Assembly (NCBI RefSeq): GCF_037975245.1
Contig: NC_092572.1
Location: forward strand, 13,830,269-13,894,268
Direction: 5' to 3'
Source: Apostichopus japonicus
Lineage: Eukaryota > Echinodermata > Holothuroidea > Aspidochirotida > Stichopodidae
DNA length: 64,000 nt
Shown: in pieces, positions 33,623 through 46,057 of the stretch
Layout: the number at the start of each line of letters is the position of its first letter
Numbering within the stretch: the stretch's first letter is position 1
Translations under genes and position numbers: made by a program
Notes under the pieces: generated by a model
Told to the model about the DNA's origin: nothing
Databases searched by the model: none
Seen by the model: only the letters and a program-made list of their open reading frames with translations

Positions 33623-34317
33623 CATTGTAAACCTTGTAATATATGCATGAAAATTGAAAAGTATATAAATCAAATCAAACTGACAAGTAATGATGATATA
33701 GCGTGAGACTAACAAATAATAATCTTCTGGAGTGAAGCTGACACATAATAATAATCAAAATAAATCTATCTTTCTTCTCTCCATCCCTTGTCCACTAATC
33801 CCCTTACATCTATCTCTTTGTGTTCACCATGCTCATTTACATGTCTGTATTCTGTGCGTGCTTCCGTCCCTTCTGTTACTGTTACTTGTCATTTAACATT
33901 TGAAGAAGATCCTGCTATAGGATCGAAACGTCAGGCCAACTTACTTTTACACAAATGATAATAATGATATAGCGTGAAACAAACACATAACAATTACACA
34001 TAGCGTGAAACAGAGAAATCATGATGTTATAATTTAAGTATATGAATAACAGAATCACAGTAATTCAGACCTCACTATAGTTGAATCAGTCTCATTCTAG
34101 GTATAAGTTGTTTTACTCTTTACAGTTGTCTAATTTTTCCCTGTCACTTTTGGTTATTCATTTACTCATATTATATTGTGCAAAAACCGGCCTTTTTTTC
34201 AAATTCCTTCCTTACCACTTTCTGGCTTGTATCAAATGAAACTGGGGCGTGATCTCTGGTTATACGGTGTGCAGGTTACGATGTCTTCTGCAATATAGAG
34301 ATCGCCACCAACTAAGG
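33623..34317. other. Spacer upstream of the receptor gene
   Basis: AT-rich spacer. Two dispersed words: ATAATGATATAGCGTGA repeated around 33692 and 33958, and a GAAGAAGATCCTGCTATAGG segment at 33902-33942 followed by ATCGAAACGTCAGGCC, which resembles the reverse complement of 17447-17480. No coding exon supported. Confidence 0.45.
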
Positions 34318-34396
34318 GTTGGGTAGCTCAGTTGGTGGAGCACATGGGTTTTGTAACTGTGACTGTGAGGTCTCTGTTTCGAATTCCGTTCTAGCC
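34318..34396 (+). repeat. tRNA-Thr-like relic or SINE head
   Basis: GGGTAGCTCAGTTGGTGGAG is a good A box with D-arm; TTTTGTAA gives a TGT-like anticodon loop; GTTTCGAATTCC resembles a B box. The acceptor stem pairs poorly and the variable region is too long (CTGTGACTGTGAGGTC), so this is not a functional tRNA. Confidence 0.55.
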
Positions 34397-34829
34397 ATAA
34401 ATTTATTTGCTCTTTACCAAATACTAATATCATAAATAGTAAAGCTGAAAGAAACATGACTTTTTTTCCTTGTTGCACATAGTTATGTTTGTGTGACTGT
34501 CAACATAATAACTTATTTCTAACAATGAAAAGTAATACATCATCGAACTTCAATTAAACAGAAAGTGTGAGAGAACTATCATTTGTTATTGTGGTAATTT
34601 CCCTCCCAAACATAATCGTGACACATACTGTAAACTAGGAACAACGTAAGGATTTATGACTAGCGTACAATACAGAGCTATACGGAGATTATTGGTTTAA
34701 CATATTCCGTCAGCAAACAAGAGACGGAAGCCAGATGTACGGTTTATACTATCATTACTAACGATTCGATGGCTGCATTTATCTCGGCCTCCTGCTAATT
34801 ATGATAGTAAATGACGTTTAAAACTCGAA

Positions 34830-37800
34830 ATGGCGAAAGATTTTCGTCTATTTCTATTTTGTGTAGCGTCCTTTCTTCACGGTAGGCATATTTTTTATTT
34901 ACAGCGCTTTACACCACTGCTTTATATATTTTTGCTAAATGTCTTAGTATTGCTAGAGATAAGGTTTCTACTTCTACTGATTTACAGGAGCTGTTAGACA
35001 AACCAATGGTCAGGGTAACTGTTCGATGCCAGACGGACCTTCTAATACAACGATTGAACTATGTGATGTTAGCCTTAGAGGTTCGGTTTGCTTACAATGT
35101 CCAGTATCGAGGGGCAGTACTTCACTGCAATGGTGGATCATGCGTGAAGGACAGAAGGAAATGATCTTTCGAGATAGATATAGCACTAACGAACGTTATA
35201 AGATATTTCTTATCAACAAATGCCATTCAAGTCACTACACACTGACCGTCCCTAATATTAAACCTGGAGGTAATGACGGGATGTACTTTTGCTTAGTACA
35301 CGGAGATGATATCGCGGCTTCGTTCTGGATAAAAGTTACTGGTAAGTTATATAGTTACTTAAAGTATACATCTGAAAAGGGCAAAGACATTATGGGTTAA
35401 AATGGCATCCGGACCAGTAACCTACAGGTTGCAAGCCCTGTGATTAACCAACTGAGCTATCAGTTACCCGTAGTTGGTTAAGACCCCTATAGGTTACCAG
35501 TTCCTTTGTGGGGGAGCCATCAGTTCTGGTTGCGCATGTAAAGTACGAATTTAACATTTTCCGAGTCTCATTTTATCTTAAAATATAATAGCACATTAAC
35601 TTGTTTCTTTCCATCTGTAAGGGCTGCAGTGAGTGTAACTGTTAATTACATGATTGAGACGCTCGCAATTTGAAACCTACATTTGTATGACATTGGGCAA
35701 GGTGACCAGTTCCTACGTCAGTGCTTTTATTTTAAACCACGACCCAATGTTGCGCTCTTTTAACAATCACAAAACATCACATAGTATATATATATAAATT
35801 ATTACATATTATTATGTAGGGGCATAGACAAACGTAGATAGTAATAATCAATGTCTGCAGATCTTAAAGTTGTGAATATGTTTTTCTTAAGATTGAAATT
35901 TTCCACTCTTTTGACAAGCGTTAATACTGACATGAAAATGAATGTGATTGACGAAAATGGTACAAATGATATTTATGAAGTATACACGTTGAAATTAACC
36001 CTCAGTTGACAACATTAATCTACGAGGATGTCTAATTATTATCATCAAGCATTGACCCGAGCATAACAAACGTTTGTTAGGCATATATATGTGAGAGAAC
36101 AACCCAACAACAGCAAATACCAACTGCTCGCTAAACACTTCCATAATTGGTATGCGTATTAACATAACTTATCTGCGTACAAACGAAAGCTATACAATAT
36201 ATCTCTCTAACAGTGGCATGTGGTTTCGGCAAGGTGACACGTTGACTACAGTTTAGTGTATATGATGGGACGTTAAGCCGGTCGCGCATGTACTATCTAG
36301 ACTGAACGTGTATACCGACTCAACTTGACAGGAAAGAGTAATGATAGTCAAAAGACGTAAGCTACAGGCAAACTGCCTGATAAACAACGATTTCCGTGTT
36401 TCGGTGGTATACTCTATAGAGTTGAGTCGTTATGCAATCAAATCGGACAGTGTGTGGCCCGTCTTTAATAGTAGTACAAAATGATGGAAACATCATGAAG
36501 ATTTGAGAGGTACTAAATAGTCTAATTGTAACTTGTTTTCTATAGCCACACCCATCGTCTCCATCAGGCACAACGGATATGAACATGTTAAAGAGATACA
36601 CACTGTCGAGGGCACCGTCGAGACATTACAGTGTTTTGTGCAGGACGCAATACCCCCTACAACAGTGGTATGGTCTCTAAATGGCATCGACCAGAAACGA
36701 GAACTGTTTAATTCGTCGTCGAATGCTGTTTATAATTTTACGTCAGATTTCAAGTTCACGTCTTCTACGTCACATGAGGAAGTACACTGTATCTGTAGCG
36801 GCCCTGATATTTTGATGAGAGAAGTCTCGGCTAACTTTGTAATAGAAACTAAATCAAAAGCGAAAGGTAAGTAAGAACGAGTTCATTGAGACTGCAATGT
36901 CAAGTGTAAACGATTAGTGTCATTAAAAAATAACTATTAAATTCACCACAAAGAAAGAGTAATTTTGCATCTTTTGTTAAAATAATTGCAACGGCTGAAA
37001 GGAAAATAAATATTACAGTACATTGTTGATACAAGAACTACTAGACGAAATCCAATCCAAAGTTATTTTCAGACAGACGATGGAAATTAAGAAATAGCTC
37101 ATCTCAATGCACAAACCATTTGATTACGAAAACGGTTTCGAGTAAACAACGCCATTGAAAAAAATTAAATTTCAACAGTTTCCTCTTTTGAACCTATCTA
37201 CAGATGAGCATAATTCAGGATCCGACGGGACGACGTCACTACTGGCTGTCATAACAATCACTCTTGTTTGCTTTCTTGCTTTGATCATAATCCTTACAGT
37301 CACATTCATCGTAAGGAGATGTAAACAAAGTAAGCTGCTCTTTTAGGTTAACTTGTCACGTGATGGAGTGTTACGACATAGAAGTGTTAGCTCAGTGGTT
37401 AACGCCGATTCCTTTCAATCATAAGGTCCCGAGTTCGAGTCACTCCAAGATTAATGTATGTCGTCCAGTTACAGAGTTGTTGACAATTGACAATTCATAA
37501 CCATGGACGTTAAATATGCATGTAAGAGACTGACTCCGGTCAGCTTGTGGCCTTGATAAGCCAATGATGGCTTCTTCGCGAGTTCCTGCTTGCAGGAGGA
37601 TCTCAAATACATACATACATACATACATACATACATACATACATACATACATACATACATACATACATACATACATACATACATACATACATACATACAT
37701 ACATACATGGTCTTCTCACCATTAAGCTGGTCAGAAGAAGCATTCAAATATGGTTGATATTAAATTTGTGATATCCGATTAGAATGGCTATGCAAAGCTT

Positions 37801-40800
37801 CACCAATGTCGAAAGCGCCCAAACCCTACTCATAATGGAAAAAAGAGGATTGAATCTGACGGGAGGGGCAAACATCGAGGGTCAGAGGGACATCAACATG
37901 GGGCACCTGGCCACTGTGTTGCTATTCTCCCCTACCAGCACCCCTACCCAAACCAATTCCATCATCCATGTTTTGTCTTTTGTAAATAACTTATATCGTA
38001 ATAGTTATATTAAATTCTTGAAACAAAAATTCATATGGAGCACTTCGTTTTTATATTCATGTCATATGCTTTGAGATTCCAACTTGCACTTGCATTTATT
38101 AAACGAAGATGTACCGATGATAAGTCCATCAGAGCAAGCAGTACATGCGAGGAACTCTCTTATTTACACACAAGGCCTGCATGGGTATATTTGTAGAATA
38201 CAAACAAACTTCTGACATTGATCTCTTTCTTTCTATTATCTTCTTCAAGGAAAACGTAGCTTTAAAGCTCAGTCGTGAGTATTCCAAGGTTATTCATTTA
38301 GATTTCTCTTAACTAACATCTATGACCACCATATTTAGTTACATCATATGATAATTAGGAGTGTAAGCTCAATGGTTAACACCGGTGCCTTTCAATCGTA
38401 AGGTCCCCGGTTCGAGTCACTCCCAGATTAATGTATGTCGTCCAGTTACAGAGTTGTTGACAATTGACAATTTATAATCATGGACGTTAAATATGAATGT
38501 AAGAGACTGCTTTCGGTCAGCTTGCGGCTTTGATAAGCCAATGAGGCTTCTTCGCGAGTTCCTGCTTGCAGGAGGATCTAAAATACATACATACAATACT
38601 GCAAACCTTCCGTATACATACACTCGAAATTGTATCCACCACATCAGTAATATCTATACATCTAAGGAATTCTATAATGTTGAGTGTATTGTTTGGCGCC
38701 TCGAGGTTTTTTCCTTCTTATCACAAGAAATTGTCTGAATCTGTCTCGCTCTTCAAGTAAATGCACAGTCCTAAAGTTAACGTGGTTTCATTTTCTTTTT
38801 CTTCATGTTAGGATCTGGAAGAATGGAAACATCTATATTTGAAAATTTTGTTTTGCAAAGACTATTAAATTATTAAGCTTAAATCTATCAATATATTCCA
38901 TTCTTGAACGAATATCGTTCTATAGTCATCCCTCATTTTACTCACTTGCATATCATCCCAAGGCTGCAGTATAGTCTGTCAATGATGTTTATTCTTTTTG
39001 TTTCACAATTTCTTATTTGATTTCATAGAACTCCCTTACCGGTCTTACCAATTTCTGAAAACCTAATACACGAAGATGTACTCTATGAATCACCAGATGA
39101 ATTACAAGGTTTCCGTTCTTTTTCTTTTAAAATTCATTTGAAACAAAGTAGACTTACATGCATCAATTGTCGTACATTAGATATTCTTGAAGAAAGAGAA
39201 ACCCAATGGCTTTAGGTATAGTAAAAAATAGTTGCTATAGGCTTGTTATTTATATAGTCTATAGCAACTACTTTTTTGGACACAAACTTATTTCTAACTA
39301 AAACACTTCGGATACTTTTTGTATTGTGTGGGAGGGTGTATTGCAATATGCTAGTTTTGATCAGAAGCCTGCCAATATGCACATATCAACTGAGTAAGAC
39401 AGGCTTTGCTGCATTTTCGTACCATTACGTAATAATCTTCTTTTGTCACTTTACATTGTATTTGAAAGTCTACATCCAACATTTTCTTCCTCAGAGGTAA
39501 GATATTAATGCAACATATATGATGATAACATAACTTGTTGATGTGTTCACGTCACGTGGGATATCTGATTGGTGTTCATGGATACTGACACAGCTAAGAA
39601 TGACGAGAAATTCCTTATTGAATTAGTGGCTAACAAATTGGCATTGTGTGTCGTTTATTAACAATTGACAGCAACAGTTTCTGCACAGGAATCTAAATTG
39701 ACCACATACGTTAAAATCTTCATCATTTACAGTCTAAAACAAAGTTCACATCAAATTATTACTTTGTAACTATATGGTATGTCATGATGGTCTGTCATGA
39801 TTTTATCCAGTGGTAGTTCCACGTCTATGAATTGGCTTTGATCGTGTTGAATCGAAAGCATAAGTTACACTTGTGCTAATAAACATATCAGTCGAGATGT
39901 TCTGTATATATGCACTTGACACAGAATAACGACCGCACACATTGTGAGCTGCCACAAGTACCTATTGTATTAGGCTAAGAGCAATAGGTGATCAAATTCA
40001 TATTTTGCGTGTTCAGTTTCGTGTCTGGAGTCGACCAAACTTACTTTGCACTTTATGCACATCATTGTCTCGGAAAAATCTGTTACATTTTTTTTTTAAA
40101 TCATATCAACTTCCTTGAGCAAGCACTCAGAAATGTTTATCAAACCGATTTGACAGAAGAGTAGTTTAATCAATCAAATGTTTGCCTTTAATACTAATAA
40201 TGTCTCGAAGATGGTTATGTTAATATTCAAATGGCAGTGCTTAAAACTTACAAAAAATAACTTCCTGTGTAGACAAGAAATTACCTTGTTGTTGAAAGAT
40301 ATGAGACTTATGCACGGGACAGACAAGTTAGAGTTAAGTTGCTTATTTACACTACCTATCACGAGAGTATGGACGGAATTGATGTGCGCGTTGTTTCGGT
40401 TGTATATATGTTTTTTTTTTTTTATAAAATATGCACTTCAAGTATTGTATGAAAACTAGCTGTTTCAAAAATTGACATTTCATCATCTTTTCAAAGAAAT
40501 AATTAAACTATAATATGCATTTCATGTCTGATTTATAGATGTTGTGTACTTTTATGGAGACAACGTTGTTTATCATCGATCAGACATTTTGCTTGGGAAA
40601 CGTCTGCAGAGCTCAGGACGTATGATAAGATGGACAGCTTCTCTTCAAAATGGGAACAGACCATCATTTATAGCTAACACTTTACCAGGTATTACTATCA
40701 ATCAAACACTATTAAACTTGCATGAATGATTTTGTGTTTCTTTCGACTCTTTGATAGTATTTTTTCATACAATAGGACAAAGCATATGTAAGTTAGCTCG

Positions 40801-43029
40801 TGCCTCCTTGACATATAGTCGTGATGACATAATTGGTTGTGAAACTATGTGTTAATTATTTCCAGCTCACTTTATGAGACAAAACGACTTGTAATTGATA
40901 TGCTAATGTTTGATTACGGCAATTTGATTGACAAGGAAGTTGTTATACCTACACTCAATAAAAGAAAACTAACAACGGGATATATAAATGAAGTTTTAGT
41001 AAATCCACAGTTTGTCTGGTCAAATAATTTACTTGAACATTTACAGTCAACATATTGTATCTAACACCGGTATTATTATTTGTGGGATATAATAATCATA
41101 CATTTAATGATGATTTACGTTGTTAGTTAATATCTCACCATGGGAGTAAATGATATCTATTAACGCATATGCAAATACATATAGATATCATACATAAATA
41201 TCCCTAAACGTTTTTTTAATATGTTTTAATATTTTTATAGTAGGAAGTTTGGAATACTGGAAGTTTGATAGATATGATACTAAGGGTCATTAGTACTAGC
41301 ATGCTAAATATTATCAATTGTTCCCATATATATTTTCCTTCGTGCTTTACCCAACCTAATCATTCCCAGACATAGGTGGGTTTAAAGTAGACTATTATTA
41401 TAATAATAATAATAACGCGATTTTCATGGTATCCCTCCAATTCTAATCAAAACTGTCACTACTTGGATACATTCACGTATCATGCAGTTATGGATCCATT
41501 TAAAACCGTTAGCCATTCAACCAGCTAAAACAAAGATCGCTGAGTTTTTGTCTGTTTCACTTGTACAACCGTCAGAGTTGTAATTATGAATATATTTACG
41601 TACCTGTGTGTGTTTGTGCATGTTTTAGTTTCTATTCTCTCACTTTTATTTATTAAATTATGTTTGTTTTGGTAATTTCTTACCTATTTTTCCTTTCTTT
41701 GGGCTGTTGATTTCTTGCTTATATTACAGATTCTTCATCGAGGGATGATTGGTGTGAGATTCGATTGTTTGCAGAATATCTTCGTAACATACCAAAACAT
41801 GTGAATATTGTCGACATCGTGGGATGTGACACTAATAAAAGTACCGTAATAAAACTTGATATTCTATTTCATGATACGAATCCCACAATTTAATGTAAAC
41901 TCAGAATGCTGCAATGTATCATGTAATATAATAAGTGCAGAATCTCTAACCAGGTCATTTTTTGGATTAAATCGTTACCTATATGATAATAGTTTACATT
42001 TCAAAATTATACCGTTATTAAACGATTACAAGAAAGAACAAAAAAACATCTTTTGATTCACTGTTTGAAAGATTTTCGTTTCTTCTTACTGTATACTCTT
42101 GACAGCTCCTCACTTCATTTACACTGAATATGTAACAAATGGAACACTGAAAGACTTCCTGGGTCAAAGTTCAGATGGAAATGAATATTCAACATCTATT
42201 TACAGCCCTCATGGTGACTCAGCTACCGCGTATGCTAAAATAAAGCAGTTGGCGTCGTTCTGCTATGGGGTTTTGGATGCAATGATTTTTCTAGAATCAA
42301 TAGACGTAAGTTGTGAAACGTATAGGCTAGCTAATTATGTAAAAGGTGTCAATAATTACAGCCATGTTTTCTTCTTTCTAGTGATCGTCACTGGCGTTTC
42401 TGCTCTCAATGATGGTGTTCGTTTACCGTCCGAAGAACAAGTTAGCCTAAGCATGTAAAATGATAGCTAAAGGCATAATCATATTTGACCAACACTTAAG
42501 GAGAGTTAGCTCAGTGGTTAGCGCCGATTCCTTTCAATCATAAGGTCCCGAGTTCGAGTCACTCCAAGATTAATGTATGTCGTCCAGTTTAAGAGTTGTT
42601 GACAATTGACAATTCATAATTATGGACGTTAAATATGAATCAAAGAGACTGACTTCGGTCAGTTTACGGCTTTGATAAGCCAATGACGGCTTCATTGCGA
42701 GTTCCTGCTTGCAGGAGGATCTAAAAAAAAATTACAGAAAAAAAATACTCCTCTGTTAGTGCTAGAAATAAACGTAAAGGTGTTCTTTAGGGCGAAGGTA
42801 GTTATGACGAATAAGTAATTTGCAAGATTCTTAAAATGATACAATAGGTTTCTCTTCTTTAAATTAACTAAATTCTAAAATTAATACATATATGCATTGC
42901 ATATATATTAATTTGCATTGTGGAGGAATTGTCTCTATGTTTCACAGGTTATTGTTGACCAGGGTTATATTGTTATGCGCCTTAAGCACAATTATCGGAG
43001 GATATGTCTGCGCTTTATAAATCCAATTA

Positions 43030-43093
<64 letters not shown>

Positions 43094-46057
43094 GGGGGAA
43101 ATGTTCTTCTAGTCAATTACCTGTTTATAGAATTACTTTCTTGTCTTTTCATGTCAAATTCCTTCGAGACCACAGGCGTATATGTGGGCACGAGAAATGC
43201 ACTTTTTATTTTGATTTATATGCACTTACTATTTTGATTTATTATTCTAATACCAGCATCAGTAGTTAAATACGTCAATAAGTAGTGTGGTAGTTACAAT
43301 ATTTCATGACTTAAGTTAATATCCCGTACCCATATATATCTCTGTTTTCTCTACTGAAATTTGAGAACTCTTGCATTCTGGCTATTTAGTGTGCTATTAT
43401 AAGTACAGACCATTATAATCCACTGATTCTAAACTTCTCAGTGCGATCATCCTGGAGTATGTGCTAAAAAGGTTCTTATGACTTCCAGAGATGTCTGTAA
43501 ATTATATGATTTCAACGCCTGTTCAACCACCAAGAAGTTTATATCCGGCATAGACTTTGAGGTACGTATTGTATGGAAACCTAAAATGGTACAAATAACT
43601 CAAAGTTTACATTTTGGCTTAAGATCTTCTTTACCTTTACTTGAACTAGACACATCACATCACATACATGAACTGACATATACTTAATATATCTTTTCGT
43701 CAATTATTAATATATTTAAAAAAATATTTAACTTTCTTAATATCTGATTAAACTTAATTAAAGTTAAAGTGGATAAAGTACATAGTTAACAATTGTTGGT
43801 TGATGTGAACACTAAAGGAAGTTAAACTGGATATTAAATGAAGATAAAACAGATATTTAGGGAAATAGAAGTAGTTATTTAGGGATTATAAAGTAGATTT
43901 TTAAGTCAATTACAAGTTACTTGTCCCTTCATGTCCTCCATTGTATGGAGAATTTTGCCACTTCTAGTTTCTTACGTTAATCAAAGTATTGTAATCATAT
44001 AATCAAAATATTGTAATCTCTTTAAAACTGAGGGCGTTAACCAACTTTGATGTTTCAACGTTAACTTGAAAAAGTGTCCCTATGTGTGAGTAACAGATAC
44101 TTCAGGCTTTGTTGCCTCGACACGTTTTATCTGCATCCATCAGAACAGGTCGCCAATGATGGCGAGGGTATGGCCTTGTATACCCTCCACTATAACATCA
44201 GGTCGTTTGAATTTTGTGAGGTATCACGTAAATGTATATATTTTACTGACACTATACTATCATTTGCAGAGATGTAGCCGTCTCCCATGGTTTGCACCAG
44301 AAACGATATTCAAACGTGAATACAGTCGTTCAAGTGATTCATGGTCTTTTGCAGTATTCATGTGGGAGGTCTACTCAAACGGTAAAGTAACAACTGTACC
44401 TTTTTGTCAAGGAAGCTACCATGTAAGAAAGAATGTTTCTCTGACAGCCAGGAAGACAAAATATTATGTGTATTTCTCGCTTGTTGTTTGCACCGAATGA
44501 AGTTATAAAAGTTAATTTTGTATGTATCTTGCATAAATGTACTGAAAACCCTGACAAATGAAAGAAATGAAATATTACATCAGTATGGGTCTTACATATA
44601 CTTCAAGATTTCAAACATTTAAAACAGTTTGCATTTTCCTGCAGATCCGAGGTCACAATTTCTTCTTGAGTCGCTTATTAAAAACACTCTTCATAAATGA
44701 CTATGTAATTTCAAATTACCACATGCCATTATATAAGTGTGGTAGCTGCGTTACATTTGGAGGCAGGAAGAACATTTAATGAACATGATATTTTCTTCAA
44801 TAATTCTTTTTTTCTGTCCTTGACTGATTAATTGTACAAAGGCCTACACGGATTATTTTCTTGTCACAGGTGAGACACCATTTATCCAGCGAACATTAGG
44901 TGACATTAAATCTGCATTTGATGAAAGCCCTCCTCTGTCGCAACCAAAGCTTTGTCCGAATGAAATGTAAGCACCGTACACTGTTACACATGAATATAAC
45001 ACAATGCAATATCATATTTTGACAGTTCTGGTCGTTTCAATGTAATCTACAATGCTATATACTAATTTCCAGTTACACTGTGCCTACTCTGAAAAGTAAT
45101 CATTCCCTATAAACTGTTAAGATTATCACTGAAAGAAACTTATTCTATATTATTCTGTAGCGTAAGATGTATATTTTGCAAATGTCAACCGTGTGTTATC
45201 TTCTCACGTAAGTTTGATGTTTTACTGATTGTCTTGGGTTTTTTCCCTTCACATCCGACGCAGGTTGTTGCATTTTGACTTAACTTTAACGCATCACTGA
45301 TTGTTAATCTCTATTTTATTTGTGTAGTTAAATACACAGTAGTTCACCATTGTCTTATTTCACTCCAATAATAGCTACCTGTTAATGAAACGTTGTCTTT
45401 GTCTTCAACCCGATAAGAGAATAAAGTTGGCAAAGCTCAAAGAAGAGATAAAACGATTCATTGATGGTGAAAGTGACGTAAGTATGATCCAATTGTTTCG
45501 AGGATAAAATCGGCATTTAGAGAATTATACTCGACATATTCTTTACAGCAGTCCTAATGGGTCTCCTCCTTTAGAGGACCTTTTGTTTTAATTTGGTAAA
45601 GGGGCTGACATACAAGTTCAATCATTGTATCTACATTATTGTAGTACAGGTTTGGATGATTTGCACGGCATGTCAACATGCCGTCAATTCCGAGTATACT
45701 AAAAAGAATGATTAACAAGAAATTAATTCCATTATTTCGTGATTGTATCGGAGGTCGTATATCCCTCATTGTTTTGTTATTCACAATTCAAAGACCAACC
45801 ATGATACATTCATCTTTTATGGTTGTCTTTCTTAAAGCAAAATATATGAGAGTTAGCGTATCATTCATTTTAATTTCTTAAAGCCTACCTGCCTCTCTGC
45901 ATTCTTATTATATTTAATTTTCTTTTCTTTTAAACTTAAATCATTTTCTGAAAATTAGGCTGCATTAGGTAACTTAAAACTAAAGAAACTTACAGAACCA
46001 TCGTTATTTTTCGAACTGCTTACAAAGAAAAGTCTTTCACAGACTAATGAGAGATAA
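34830..46057 (+). CDS. Receptor tyrosine kinase-like pseudokinase with two Ig domains, 649 residues
   Basis: Fourteen coding exons: 34830-34881, 34988-35341, 36546-36866, 37204-37329, 38250-38274, 39029-39108, 40539-40688, 41730-41840, 42106-42305, 43442-43561, 44270-44381, 44870-44966, 45375-45477, 45959-46057. All introns are GT/AG and all phases agree. Signal peptide [18 protein letters not shown]; Ig1 about 25-135 (W in LQWW, closing DGMYFC); Ig2 about 136-240 (LQCFV, VVWSL, VHCIC); membrane span about 255-279; acidic juxtamembrane [13 protein letters not shown] with Y312; kinase fold about 330-615. Decisive changes: VAVK-type Lys is N366 (FIAN); HRDLAARN is H-P-G-V-C-A-K-K at 476-483, losing the catalytic Asp (G478) and Asn (K483); DFG is DFN (496-498); the Gly loop is degenerate. 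The APE motif (522-524) and [12 protein letters not shown] helix remain. Reads as a membrane receptor that binds ligand or partners but probably cannot transfer phosphate. RTK subfamily not assigned. Confidence 0.9.
35405..35480 (-). repeat. tRNA-like relic in receptor intron 2
   Basis: Minus strand: GATAGCTCAGTTGGTTAATC (A box), CAGGGCTTGCAACCTG (anticodon-arm-like with TGC), then GGTTACTGGTCCGGATGCC. The B box is poor. A tRNA-derived SINE fragment or pseudo-tRNA, not a functional gene. Confidence 0.5.
37382..37606 (+). repeat. SINE family B, copy 1 (receptor intron 4)
   Basis: tRNA-like head with A box TTAGCTCAGTGGTTAACGCC and B box GAGTTCGAGTC, then a body with GATTAATGTATGTCGTCCAG, TTGTTGACAATTGACAATTC, ATGGACGTTAAATATG and GAGTTCCTGCTTGCAGGAGG. 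Followed by a long (ATAC)n tail. Copies 2 and 3 lie in other introns of the same gene, all on the plus strand. Confidence 0.88.
37607..37708. repeat. (ATAC)n microsatellite, SINE B tail
   Basis: About 25 ATAC units directly after the SINE B body. Copy 2 has a short ATAC run at the same place, so the array grew from the SINE's own 3' tail. Confidence 0.95.
38357..38597 (+). repeat. SINE family B, copy 2 (receptor intron 5)
   Basis: Same head and body as copy 1 (GGTTCGAGTCACTCC, GTATGTCGTCCAGTTACAGA, TTGCAGGAGGATCTAAAATA), with scattered substitutions. Ends in ACATACATACA, 82 bp after the 25-nt exon 5. Confidence 0.88.
42499..42728 (+). repeat. SINE family B, copy 3 (receptor intron 9)
   Basis: Same head and body as copies 1 and 2 (GAGTTCGAGTCACTCCAAGA, TTGACAATTGACAATTCATA). 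The tail is an A-run rather than ATAC. Confidence 0.88.
42913..43030 (+). repeat. SINE family A, 5'-truncated copy (receptor intron 9)
   Basis: Contains only the 3' half of family A: GGAATTGTCTCTATGTTTCA, CAGGTTATTGTTGACCAGGG, GGATATGTCTGCGCTTTATA then AATCC. Passes directly into an (ATT)n tail. 5' truncation is typical of target-primed retrotransposition. Confidence 0.85.
43031..43093. repeat. (ATT)n microsatellite, SINE A tail
   Basis: About 21 ATT units at the 3' end of the truncated SINE A. Confidence 0.95.

Noticed and set aside
34318-34396. Functional tRNA-Thr gene
   Set aside because: A box is good, but the acceptor stem and variable region do not fit. Kept only as a tRNA-like relic.
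37440-37747. Met-Tyr-Val-Cys repeat proteins on the minus strand
   Set aside because: They are translations of the (ATAC)n microsatellite.
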